A DNA stretch of 64,000 nt from Renibacterium salmoninarum ATCC 33209 (GCF_000018885.1 NC_010168.1:620001-684000); one strand, 5' to 3'. Shown: positions 29,492 through 46,366, numbered from the stretch's first letter. The notes: a model not told the origin generated them from the letters alone. Numbers and translations: made by a program.

Positions 29492-29956
29492 TCAGCGGCG
29501 CAAATAGTTTTGGAAACGGCGCTCGCCGTCGGCCATAACTTTCCGGTGTGCCCAGCTAAAAGCTGGGGCCGCTACCGGTGCCAGTAAGTTCATCCAGCGC
29601 TTAGTGGTGCGAACTGTCCAGCCGATGCTGATCACGGTTTTGGGCTGCTCGCTACTGCCTTCATCGGCGAAGTTGGTGCCGCCGACGCCGTTGAGGTCGC
29701 CGCTGCCGGATACCTGTAACCGGCTTAAATGGGTGATGTCAGTGATTTTCAAGCCAACTCGGAGCTTGTAGCCAAGCGGGCTTCGTACGGTGAGCATCAG
29801 TTCTTCACCAATTGACGGGTCGTGGCTTGATGACGGCGAGCTTAGTTGAAAGGCGGGCCACCAATGCTGCCAGCTTCGCAAGACCACCAATTCGTGCCAG
29901 CAGCGTTCTGAACTTGCTGGAAGCCGCCAGACGGTGTGAAGCGAATAGTGATGCAT
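29492..29956 (-). CDS. SRPBCC (START-like) family protein
   Basis: 154 residues. The start HYSLHTVWRLPASSERCWHE followed by WQHWWPAF is the helix-grip beginning of a polyketide-cyclase/START-like fold, and the C-terminal helix ends ADGERRFQNYLRR. These bind hydrophobic ligands; no function can be assigned. Its start codon lies inside the candidate ArgR box of the divergent argC promoter, so its expression may respond to arginine. Confidence 0.75.
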   Translation of the reverse strand: MHHYSLHTVWRLPASSERCWHELVVLRSWQHWWPAFQLSSPSSSHDPSIGEELMLTVRSPLGYKLRVGLKITDITHLSRLQVSGSGDLNGVGGTNFADEGSSEQPKTVISIGWTVRTTKRWMNLLAPVAAPAFSWAHRKVMADGERRFQNYLRR

Positions 29957-29983
29957 AAATATTTACACCTATGTATATTTGCA
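29952..29983. promoter_or_regulatory. Candidate ArgR box upstream of argC
   Basis: AT-rich paired half-sites (TGCATAAATATTTACA at 29952-29967 and TATGTATATTTGCA at 29970-29983) form an imperfect palindrome 15 bp before the argC start. The TGCAT-type ends suit ARG boxes. Inferred. Confidence 0.55.
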
Positions 29984-29988
29984 GCTAA

Positions 29989-32218
<2,230 letters not shown>

Positions 32219-32222
<4 letters not shown>

Positions 32223-33132
32223 GTCCCCTAACTAGTGCAACCAGTGCGCCAAATAAAGCCGAAATCCTGATTGAAGCGTTGCCCTGGATCCAGCAGTTCG
32301 CCGGCACCGTCGTCGTCGTCAAATACGGCGGAAACGCGATGGTGAGCGATGAACTGCGCCAGGCTTTTACCGAGGACATGGTCTTCCTGCACCATGTAGG
32401 CATCAAACCGGTGGTGGTGCATGGCGGCGGCCCGCAGATCAACTCGATGCTCGGCAAACTAGGCATTGAATCTGAGTTCAAAGGCGGCCTGCGGGTCACC
32501 ACTCCGGAAGCAATGGAAGTAGTCCGGATGGTACTCGCCGGGCAGGTGGGTCGCGAGCTGGTGGGGCTGATCAATGCGCACGGACCATACGCGGTAGGCC
32601 TTTCCGGTGAAGACGGTGCGCTTCTGCAAGCAGTGCGTACCGGAACGGTAGTTGACGGCGTCGAAGTCGACTTAGGCCAGGTTGGTGAAGTGATCGGCGT
32701 CAATCCGGGCTCGATCCTCGACTTGCTAGATGCCGGTCGAATCCCGGTGATTTCCACCATCGCACCCGAAGTTGGTAAGGCCTCGAGCGTACTCAACGTC
32801 AATGCGGACACCGCGGCTGCGGCCCTTGCCGTGGCGCTCCAAGCCTCACGGTTGGTGATCTTGACCGACGTCGAAGGTCTGTATCGAAATTGGCCAGATA
32901 AGGACTCGCTCATCAGCGCATTGAGCGTCAAAGAGCTTCGCGAGCTATTGCCGTCCTTGGCCTCCGGCATGATCCCCAAAATGACCGCTTGCCTCAAAGC
33001 AGTCGATGGAGGGGTGCGCAGGGCTTCCGTCGTGGACGGACGCAGCCCGCATTCAATGCTCTTGGAAATATTCACTACCGCAGGTAATGGCACCCAAGTC
33101 TTCCCAGAAGCTGGGCCGCAAGGAGAAAAGGC

Positions 33133-33136
<4 letters not shown>
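32219..33136 (+). CDS. argB: Acetylglutamate kinase
   Basis: 305 residues. Amino-acid kinase fold with [10 protein letters not shown] at the phosphate site, [14 protein letters not shown], and the C-terminal lysine-bearing stretch [20 protein letters not shown]. It phosphorylates N-acetylglutamate and is normally feedback-inhibited by arginine. Overlaps argJ and argD by 4 bp each. Confidence 0.97.
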
Positions 33137-35926
<2,790 letters not shown>

Positions 35927-35947
35927 ACCTCGCCACGAACCCTCTTG

Positions 35948-36017
35948 GGATGCATTTTCGGCATACGGATGCCGTTGCAACTAGTTAGAAGACCATCCGG
36001 ATGCTGAAAATGCATCC
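35948..36017 (+). promoter_or_regulatory. Long inverted repeat in the argG leader
   Basis: Arms of 24 bp (35948-35971 and 35994-36017) match with two mismatches around a 22-base loop. Each arm contains an ATGC-7 bp-GCAT palindrome. It can act as two opposed ArgR sites or as an RNA hairpin ending 16 bp before the Shine-Dalgarno sequence of argG. Confidence 0.65.
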
Positions 36018-36045
36018 GAACATCAATAAATATGAAGGAGTACCT

Positions 36046-38675
<2,630 letters not shown>

Positions 38676-38680
38676 TCCCC

Positions 38681-38745
38681 CCGCCGAGTGTCGAGATATG
38701 GCGGTTAGAACGCGCTAAAAGCGACCATATCTCGACACTCGGCGG
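38681..38745. repeat. Palindromic repeat element, copy 1
   Basis: Perfect 21-bp arms (38681-38701 and 38725-38745; start CCGCCGAGTGTCGAGATATG) around a 23-base middle. A close copy lies at 39324-39398 on the other side of pdxH. May double as the argH terminator although no T-tract follows. Confidence 0.85.
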
Positions 38746-38764
38746 AAGGAACTAAGCTGGGGAC

Positions 38765-39316
38765 ATGAGCGAGGAATTGAGACAGAAACTGCGCGCCCTG
38801 CCGGATTTTCCGGACGAATTGCCGGAGTTCGACGTCGAAGCTGCCGCGGCCGCGCCGGAACAGCTTTTTATCGACTGGCTCAACCTCGCGATGGAAAAAG
38901 GACTGCGGCAACCCCACGCTTTTTCGCTCGCTACCGCAACTTCCGACGGAACACCTTCAGCGCGGATGCTGATCCTCAAAGGGCTCGATGCCGATGGTTG
39001 GCTTTTCGCCAGCGCCAAGACGTCCCGTAAGGGCGAAGAGTTGAGCAGCAATCCGCAGGCCGCAATGAACTTCTCCTGGCTTGAGCTGGGCCGGCAGGTG
39101 CGCTTAGTGGGCACCGTCGTCGAGCTTTCGGTGCAGGAATCGGCCCGCGATTGGCAAGAACGCCCGCAAAGCGACGGCTCCGCAAATCCTGTTTGGCAGC
39201 TCTATGCCTTACAACCGCTTGAGGTGGAATTCTGGCAAGCCCGGCATGATCGTCACCATCGCCGGCTCTTTTATCGACGCGCGAATCCGAATGACACCTG
39301 GCGGAAGGTCACGTGA
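38765..39316 (+). CDS. pdxH: Pyridoxamine 5'-phosphate oxidase family protein
   Basis: 183 residues, shorter than Escherichia coli PdxH (218). FMN-binding region ARMLILKGLDADGWLF and SRKGEELSSNPQAAMNFSW; C-terminal dimerisation region EVEFWQARHDRHHRRLFYRR. It should oxidise pyridoxamine or pyridoxine phosphate to pyridoxal phosphate. The usual last residues (RLAP) are absent. It is flanked on both sides by palindromic repeats. Confidence 0.85.
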   Translation: MSEELRQKLRALPDFPDELPEFDVEAAAAAPEQLFIDWLNLAMEKGLRQPHAFSLATATSDGTPSARMLILKGLDADGWLFASAKTSRKGEELSSNPQAAMNFSWLELGRQVRLVGTVVELSVQESARDWQERPQSDGSANPVWQLYALQPLEVEFWQARHDRHHRRLFYRRANPNDTWRKVT

Positions 39317-39323
39317 GCTGATT

Positions 39324-39398
39324 CCATTCCGCCGAGTGTCGAGATATGGCGGTTAAAACGCGCCAAAATTGACCATATCTCGACACCCGGCGGAATGG
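39324..39398. repeat. Palindromic repeat element, copy 2
   Basis: Arms of 26 bp (39324-39349 and 39373-39398) with one mismatch. The inner 65 bp is nearly the same as copy 1 (38681-38745), including the middle GCGGTTARAACGCGC. Ends 24 bp before the next start codon. Confidence 0.85.
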
Positions 39399-39422
39399 GA
39401 CGGAATCGACTACCGTAGTCAC

Positions 39423-40172
39423 ATGACACTCAGCGAGGGAGCTGGACTCCTACCCGCCATTGCCGAAACCCAGCAAGCTGCCTGCCAGTTCCGGCTTTGG
39501 CTTGAAGAGCATAGCGATGACGATATTCGGGAACCATCCGCGCTGCCCGGGTGGAGCAGGGCGCAGCTTTTTGCTCACCTGCGTGGTGTGAGCTTAGCGC
39601 TTGCCAGGCAATTGGCATACGCCAAGCGCCAGGAAATCATTGAAATGGACGACGGCGGCGCGGACGGCAGAAATGCCGACATCGCCAAATACGCGGCGCA
39701 GCAGAAACCACAGTTGCTCGCTGAGCTGGAATCCTCATTAGCTAGCCTCGCTGGGGCAATCGATGCTTTGACCGACGCGGATCTAGACACCAAGACCGCG
39801 TTTCGGGACGGCACCGTTGCCGACGTCGTCAAAGCTGCGTGGCGGGAGTTGGTTATCCACCAAGACGATCTGCTTATTGGCGTCAGCAGCAGTGACTGGA
39901 CAGCTGAATTTTGCCGCCATCTCTTTAGCTTCCTCGAAGCGCGGGTGCCAGAAAAAACTCGTTTGGTACTGCAGCCGATTGGTGCCCAGCCCGTGACGTT
40001 GAGCACCGGAAATACTTCTGGCAAGAGCTACGTCATTATCGGGATGCTCAACGATATTGCGGCTTGGCTTGCTGGGCGGAAACCAGCCGGTCAGATCGAA
40101 GCTTTTGCCGCTGCCGATTCCGTGGCACTTCCAGAGCTGTTGCCTTGGCCATCGGCGGTTCCGGCAAGGTAA
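39423..40172 (+). CDS. Mycothiol-dependent maleylpyruvate isomerase family protein
   Basis: 249 residues. DinB-like four-helix bundle of the MDMPI/TIGR03083 type: SALPGWSRAQLFAHLRGVSL near the N-terminus, with a metal-type His, then a helix with ELVIHQDDLLIGV. Members use mycothiol, the actinobacterial thiol. The actual reaction is not readable. I chose the ATG at 39423, because the upstream frame lies in the palindromic repeat. The last bases contain the first heptamer of the array before drrA. Confidence 0.8.
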   Translation: MTLSEGAGLLPAIAETQQAACQFRLWLEEHSDDDIREPSALPGWSRAQLFAHLRGVSLALARQLAYAKRQEIIEMDDGGADGRNADIAKYAAQQKPQLLAELESSLASLAGAIDALTDADLDTKTAFRDGTVADVVKAAWRELVIHQDDLLIGVSSSDWTAEFCRHLFSFLEARVPEKTRLVLQPIGAQPVTLSTGNTSGKSYVIIGMLNDIAAWLAGRKPAGQIEAFAAADSVALPELLPWPSAVPAR

Positions 40173-40217
40173 GCGGGTGTAAGCGCACGGTAAGCGTTCA
40201 GTAAGTGCTCCTTGACA
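40169..40217 (+). promoter_or_regulatory. Four heptamer direct repeats and -35 box before drrA-like gene
   Basis: GTAAGCG at 40169, 40179 and 40190 and GTAAGTG at 40201 are spaced 10-11 bp, one helical turn. TTGACA at 40212-40217 follows; no good -10 is seen at the right distance. The layout is that of sites for SARP or OmpR/PhoB-type activators. A SARP-type gene lies 2 kb downstream (42202-45421). Confidence 0.65.
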
Positions 40218-40284
40218 CGATGATTCGCGAAAGCAATCACGTTTTCTGAACTGCCAGATTATTTCTTGGCAGAAAGGAGCACTC

Positions 40285-41313
40285 ATGAACTCGAGTGATT
40301 TAGCCGTTGAGGCGCACGGGCTGGTCAAAGTGTTTGGCAGCAACCGCGCGGTGGACAGCGTCGATCTCCAGGTGCAGGCCGGCACGGTCTACGGGGTACT
40401 GGGCCCCAACGGCGCCGGAAAATCCACCACGATCAATATCTTGGCAACACTGCTGCACGCTGACGGCGGCGAGGCAAAGATCTTCGGCCACGACGTCCGG
40501 AAAGAAGCCCAAGTAGTCCGCCAGCTCATTGGGGTCACGGGGCAGTCCGCCTCGGTCGATGAAAATCTCAGCGCAACCGAGAACTTGCGCCTATTCTCTA
40601 AACTCTTGGGACTAACCGGAAAGCAAGCCCGAGTCAAAAGCTCGGAACTGCTCGAGGAGTTCGGTCTCACCGAAGCAGCGAAACGTCCGCTGAAGAATTT
40701 TTCCGGCGGCATGCGTCGCCGGCTAGATCTGGCCGCTAGCCTAATTCCCCAACCGCCGCTGATCTTCCTGGACGAACCGACCACCGGCCTGGACCCGCGA
40801 ACCCGTGCGCAAATGTGGGACACCATTCGCCGACTGGTAGCAAGCGGTTCCACGGTATTGCTCACCACGCAGTATCTCGACGAAGCCGATCAACTCGCGG
40901 AACGAATTGCCGTGATTGACCGCGGAAAAGTTACCGCAGAAGGAACCGCCGACCAGCTCAAAGCCTCGGTAGGAAACTCTTCGCTGCTGCTGCGCCTGTA
41001 AGACAACAAGGATCTGCCCGCGGCACGGCTATTGATTGAACAGACGCTGGGTGTCAGCGCCATCGTCTCACCCGAGGCTGGCCGGCTCACCGCGCCAATG
41101 CAAAGCCCGGATGTGGTGACTGATCTACTGATTGAACTGCGAAGTGCAGCAATCAAGGTCGCCGAGATCTCGGTGCAAAAGCCAAGCTTGGACGAAGTCT
41201 TCCTGGCGTTGACCGGGCATGCGGCTACTGAAGATGAAGTACCCGATGACGCTAGCGAGCTGATTGACGGCAACGTGAGCAACATCAGCACAGAAAAGGA
41301 AGGCGCACGATGA
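40285..41313 (+). pseudogene. DrrA-like ABC transporter ATP-binding subunit, TAA inside
   Basis: The first 238 codons form a complete ATPase domain: Walker [15 protein letters not shown], signature [16 protein letters not shown], Walker [17 protein letters not shown] and the switch His region. TAA at 40999-41001 follows LLLRL. The frame continues DNKDLPAARLLIEQTL and the DrrA-type C-terminal domain (KPSLDEVFLALTGHA) to 41313. CAA to TAA is likely. Since the ATPase domain is whole, a short protein might still work. Overlaps the permease gene by ATGA. Confidence 0.85.
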
Positions 41314-42131
41314 CTGCGATCACCCAAGCACTCAACCCAGCCACTGCGCGGCTGAAGAACCACGTCAGTCTTGGCCAAACAATACGAAACTCCTTCACGA
41401 TGGCTTGGCGTGGCCTGCTGAAAATCAAACGCACACCGGAACAACTGATCGATGTCACTGTGCAACCGATCCTGTTCACCGTGATGTTTACCTACATTTT
41501 CGGTGGCGCAATTTCCGGCAATATTGCGAATTATCTGCCGATTATCATTCCAGGAATCTTGGTTCAGACGGTCATTACGACGTCGGTCGTCACCGGAGTG
41601 CAGCTGCGGGAGGACATGGATAAGGGCGTTTTTGATCGCTTCAAGTCGCTGCCGATCGCCCGGATAGCGCCGTTAGCCGGCGCGCTGCTCGCTGACACTA
41701 TCCGGTACTCGATTGCCACGACGCTCACTTTCGTGACTGGTTTCATCATGGGGTATCGACCGGTGAACTTTGGCGCCGTCGTCGCTTCGGCCGTGCTCGT
41801 TATTGCCTGCTCCTGGGCGCTGAGCTGGATCTTCGCGTTCTTCGGCGTCATCGCGCGCAGCGCAAGCAGTGTGCAGGGAATCTCCTTCTTGATTCTGTTC
41901 CCGCTGACCTTCTTGTCAAACGCCTTTGTACCAGCAGGCACGATGCCGGATTGGTTGCAGACCTTCGTCAACATCAACCCGGTATCGCATTTAGTTTCCG
42001 GTGTTCGGGACCTTTGCAATAATGGCGTTTTCGGTGCTGAGGCGGCCTTTGCCTTGTTGGGTGCCGCCGTCGTCGTGTTGATCTTTGCTCCGCTCACAGT
42101 GCGGGCGTATATGCGCAAGGCCTTAGCCTAG
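41310..42131 (+). CDS. DrrB-like ABC-2 exporter permease
   Basis: 273 residues, six membrane helices of the ABC-2 type. DKGVFDRFKSLPIARIAPLA is the cytoplasmic coupling helix region typical of DrrB; FVNINPVSHLVSGVRDL precedes the last helix. With DrrA it would export drugs or lipids such as antibiotics. The gene is intact and ends at a very long hairpin. Confidence 0.9.
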   Translation: MTAITQALNPATARLKNHVSLGQTIRNSFTMAWRGLLKIKRTPEQLIDVTVQPILFTVMFTYIFGGAISGNIANYLPIIIPGILVQTVITTSVVTGVQLREDMDKGVFDRFKSLPIARIAPLAGALLADTIRYSIATTLTFVTGFIMGYRPVNFGAVVASAVLVIACSWALSWIFAFFGVIARSASSVQGISFLILFPLTFLSNAFVPAGTMPDWLQTFVNINPVSHLVSGVRDLCNNGVFGAEAAFALLGAAVVVLIFAPLTVRAYMRKALA

Positions 42132-42199
42132 ATCGCCCTCGATATTGGTTGGAGCCGGAGAAATGTCTCCGGCTCCAACCAATATCGAGGGCGATTTTC
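42132..42199. terminator. Very long perfect hairpin, bidirectional terminator
   Basis: Arms of 30 bp without mismatch (42132-42161 and 42166-42195) around the loop AATG, then TTTCGTTT. It starts right after the permease stop and ends six bases before the end of the regulator on the other strand. Such length is unusual for a plain terminator. Confidence 0.85.
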
Positions 42200-42201
42200 G
42201 T

Positions 42202-45200
42202 TTAATCCCGTAACGAAGGATCAGAGAGTAGCTCGAAAACTCGTTGTAGGCTCGCGTCGCTGCTGAAACCTGGTGCCAGCCGCAGCTGAGTTTCGACGGC
42301 GGCATCGCCCAAGCGGGATCGGGCTGCAGCTAGGTGCCGTTCCCAGAGCAGGCTGGGAACATCTTGGCGTCCACCGGACATCGTCAGCAGCTCCAGACCC
42401 ACCGAGGATCTAGGGCTTCCCGACGCTGCGGTTAATGCAGCCCACGATCCGATGGTCATCGCTGAGGTGCCTAAAACTGGTCGATCGGTGAATGATTGGC
42501 CGGACATCCGACGCCAGGCGATGGTTCGCAAACGTAGGTGCTTGCACCAATAATCCAAGGTCTGTTGGCGAACCGATACCGACTTGCCATGCTCTAAGTC
42601 GTTGAGCAGGTGCGCGCAGATCGCCGCCGCTACCAATACTGGCCCGTAGGGACCGGTCGGTAGCGCTTGGTAAATTTTCGAATCTAAAAGGGTCCGATAC
42701 GCAGCTAACCTAGCTGCCACTTGTGCGGTGTGCAAATAGATTTCGGCCTGAACGGCAATGCCAATACCGGGCGAATCAAAGAACTGATCGTCATCAAGAT
42801 TGGCCAATTCCGCCGCGAAGATGTGTTCGGCGGCTTCTAACTGGCCAAGGGAAATGTGATTTGCTGCGATAAGCGCCTGTAGCTGGCGTAAATCAGAAAC
42901 TGCGTCCAATTCGCTCAGATATTCGACGGCGCGCTCACCCCAGCTCAAAGCCTGTGCATGGTTGGCCCGCTGGGTGAAAAGTTGCGCCAACGACACGGAC
43001 ACCGTGCCCATGGTCCAACCATCATCTAGCTCTTTGCCTAGCCGGAATGCGGTTTGAGCCGCGCTAATCGCCTCAGCAATTCGACCGGAATTTTCCATCA
43101 GGAACGATTCAACTAAAAATGCAGTCGAATGCTTCATCTTATGCTGGCTTGCTTTTGCTTGGGCTACCCGTACCGCTAGTTTCTCCGGCGATCCCAAACA
43201 GAGCCAGAGCTCGGACATCGTTCGGAGATGTTCGTCCAGTGGGATGTTTCGAGCAAGCAATCGGCGGACCATAGTTCGAGATTTCGCCGAAAGTCGAAGA
43301 TTTACCATTGCGGTGGTTGCCGAGATGATGGTGACAGCCAACAGCGCTGCCTGGACGTCCTCGTCTTCAACCGGCACGTCACGAATGGATTCCATGACCG
43401 CATCCGCGAAGCTGACTACATCTTGGTGCATCGAGCGGATTGACCAATAGTTTCCCAGGAGCGCGAAAAGTGGGAAAACAGTTTTCGTATCGCGTTCGAC
43501 GATAGCCCGACGCAAAATGAAAATCAGGTTGTCTTGTTCAATCGTGACTTCATGAACGGTCTTCAGCTGCCTTGGGCCATAACTGTTATCGATGCGCTCG
43601 GTGCACCAGGAACGCGCCCAGGCGGCCATCTGCGTGGCCACCAAAGTGACTTCGGCTGCCCGGTCCTGTTCGATTGCACCGAACTCGCGAACTGTTTCCA
43701 GCATTCGGTAACGCAAATGCGAGCTTTGCTGGTTTTCATAAACCAGCAATAGCAACTGATTGAGCAAAATCTCAATGTCGTCCTCGACAGATTCTAGGTC
43801 ATCGCGATCTGAACCGGCGACGGCGATCGCGGCTTCAAGCGAAAAGCCACTCGGGAAACTGCACAAACGACGCAATGCAGCTTGTTCGGATTTACCCAGC
43901 AAGCTCCAACTCCAGTCGATCACGGCATGCAGGGTACGGACGTTCCGGTGCGGTACGGTCTGTGCCCCGCAGTACGGTCATCATGCTGAAACGTTCGCTG
44001 ATTCGACTCAGGATTTCTTCGACGTTCATGGTGCGCACGCGCGCAGCCGCGAGTTCTATTGCCATCGGTAAGCCATCCAGTCGGGCGCAGAGCGCAGCAA
44101 CAGTATCTGCCGGCAGTGCCGCAGAAGGCCGGGCCGCCGTCGCTCGTTCCAGGAACAAGCTGATCGCAGCGGGGGCACCATCAGAGGCTTCGGTGGCCAG
44201 CGCCTGCAAGGGATAAACTCGTTCGCCAGCGATTTCTAGCGGTGCTCTGCTGGTGGTCAGCACGTTCAGCCGAGGAACCGAGGCAATCAACTCGGCAATA
44301 ACGGCTGCCGCAGCTTCAATAACGTGCTCACAGTTGTCCATGAAGAGCAAGGTTCGGCGTTCTAGCAGCGTTTCGACGATTCGTCGTCGAATGTCGACCG
44401 GCAGGCTCGTTGGTTTCTGCCGGGGTTCGGTGATGCCCAAGGCCGAAGCAAGCGCAAGCCAGATGTCTTCGCCGTCGCGCACGCTGGCCAGCTCGACGAC
44501 GATCACCGAGGGCAGCCCAGCGTTAGCTTGGCGCTGGGCGATTTCCATCGCGAGCCGTGTTTTGCCAAGACCTCCGGGGCCAAGGACGGTGGTGACCCTG
44601 CTCGTGGCCATAACCTGTTCGAGCCCCACAATATCGCTCTCTCGACCAAGCAATTCGTTCGGTGCTGCACGCAGACCAGAGAGAAATTGGCGTCCGGGTT
44701 TGGGCTCTGCGGACGCTTTGGCCTCGGATGAGTCTGGCGAATCGGCGGTCAATAAAGTGGCTTGTAGCGCCGCAGCGGCTGGGCTGGGCGAGCTTCCGAG
44801 TTCGTTTCGCAGCGCGCGCCGGAACACTTCGAATCGACTCAGGGGTTCCGCTTCCGCCAGCGGACGAAGCACTTCGATCGCAGCAACTGGCTGACCGGAG
44901 TTCAGCAGCGCCTGGCCGTGGAGCTCGCTGAGCTCGGTTTGAAGCCGCCAAGCTTGGCGGCGAAGTTCTTCGACGGCGGGGGAGGGCGAGGCATCGCTAG
45001 CGGGATCTCCGGTCCAAAGTTCTAAGGCATTCGACGCCAGCTCAGCAGCTTTGGCCGGATCCGCATCCAGATACTTGAGGGCTTCATGCTGGAGCTGCTC
45101 AGCTTGCCAGAGATCAACGGAGGATCGCGGTGCTGTCAATCGGTAGCCGCCGGCGCTGCTGGCTAGCAACTCGGGAGCGAACGATCGAGTGCGTGAGATC

Positions 45201-45421
45201 AAAGTGTGTAGCGCAGTTTTCGATGATGCTGGTGCATCTAAGCCCCAGACGTCGTCGATGAGCTGTTCCGGGCTCAGTGTCCGTCCGGGGGCCAACGCCA
45301 ACGCAATGACCAATGACTTAGCACGGGGACCGGGTGGCGTAGAAGTAGAACCGGTTACCGATTCTAAGAGCACAGGTCCCAGCAGACGCAATTGTGCTTG
45401 CTGGGGAAGGGGAATGCTCAT
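42202..45421 (-). pseudogene. SARP/AfsR-like regulator (wHTH-BTAD-NB-ARC), frameshifted
   Basis: About 1,073 codons. N-terminal winged helix (LRLLGPVLLES, LSPEQLIDDVWG, LHTLISRTRSF), bacterial transcriptional activator domain to about 240, then an NTPase domain with Walker A VLGPGGLGKTRLAMEI, Walker B LLFMDNCEHV and VLTTSRAPLEI. After TDRTAPER the frame slips near 43938 into RLELELAG and stop; the correct frame resumes AVIDWSWSLLGKSEQAALRR and continues as a TPR-like helical region. The remaining 509-residue fragment keeps the DNA-binding and NTPase parts. It is a good candidate to control drrAB. ATG overlaps the stop of the epimerase remnant. Confidence 0.87.
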
Positions 45422-45841
45422 TCCTCAGATGGTACCGCTTCGGTGGACTTGATGATGCCTAAATCGGGCACAATTTCCCGCATCGTCTTGTTGAAAATTG
45501 GGCCAATGCGAATAACAAAATTTGGAATAGACCGAGTGGGGACTCGTTTAGCCTGTTCACCAAGTCTGGACTTGAGCAATAGACCGATTTACTTCATGGT
45601 GATCCCCTTACCACGACCAATGATGAACCGTTCGACAGCAGGCTCGGGGGCATCGCTAACAGATGAGCCTCGGCTAGATCTCGAACATCTATGATTGGCG
45701 TCCAGAAATCCGGGTGGCTAGGCAAATCGCCAGCAAGAATCCGGCGAATGAGTTCGTTGCTGCCAGAGACGTTCGAGCCCATCAACGGTCCGAGCACAGC
45801 GACCGGATTTACCGTAGTGAGTTCGATGGTGATTAACTTGC
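45418..45841 (-). pseudogene. NAD-dependent epimerase/reductase, C-terminal remnant
   Basis: The reading starts within the end of ogt with TIELTTVNPVAVLGPLMGSN and FWTPIIDVRDLAEAHLLAM, typical of dihydroflavonol-reductase-like SDRs. The frame then shifts near 45610, gives RFIIGRGKGITMK, meets TAA, and goes on as LLLKSRLGEQAKRVPTRSIP and KTMREIVPDLGIIKST to a TGA that overlaps the regulator start (ATGA). The N-terminal Rossmann half is missing. It shows at least three lesions. Confidence 0.8.
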
Positions 45842-46366
45842 GGAGGTCTGGGCTGCCTCACGCGCCAAAAGGCTCCGCTTAACTGCGACACCCCAACGGA
45901 ATCCGCCCAGGGTTCCGTCTGTTCGGACTATTCGGTGGCATGGCACGAAGAGGGCAACGGCATTATTTGCACAGGCGCTCGCTGCTGCTCGGGCTGCTTG
46001 CGGATTTCCGGCTAGCTCTGCGTATTGACGGTACGTTACTGGCTCACCGGCCGGAATCTGACGCAGAATCTCCCAAGCATGACTCCGGAACGGACCGGAT
46101 TTCTGTTGCACCGCGATGGTGCCGATCGTGTAAAAGTCGCCTGCGTAGTAATCAGCCACTGTGGCCGCAATATCGGCATCTGGGGCAGAATCGACAATCG
46201 TCGTGGGGCGCAAGGTTGGGTGAATTTGGGCCGCGAGATCCGCCCTAGATTCTGTCCATCCAGCGGAAATTACTACGGCTTGTTCAGTTGACTCTGGATT
46301 GTCGGCTGCCGTGATCACACTAAACGGGCCGTCGGGGGTATCGACCGTAAAGAATGTAGCTTTCAT
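45833..46366 (-). CDS. ogt: Methylated-DNA-protein-cysteine methyltransferase
   Basis: 177 residues. The suicide active site is PCHRIVRTDGTLGGFRWG; the DNA-binding helix-turn-helix precedes it (VTYRQYAELAGNPQAARAAA). It removes methyl groups from O6-methylguanine. The ATG at 46366 overlaps the stop of the ada-alkA gene (ATGA), so it is the second gene of that operon. Intact although the upstream gene is broken. Confidence 0.92.
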   Translation of the reverse strand: MKATFFTVDTPDGPFSVITAADNPESTEQAVVISAGWTESRADLAAQIHPTLRPTTIVDSAPDADIAATVADYYAGDFYTIGTIAVQQKSGPFRSHAWEILRQIPAGEPVTYRQYAELAGNPQAARAAASACANNAVALFVPCHRIVRTDGTLGGFRWGVAVKRSLLAREAAQTSAS

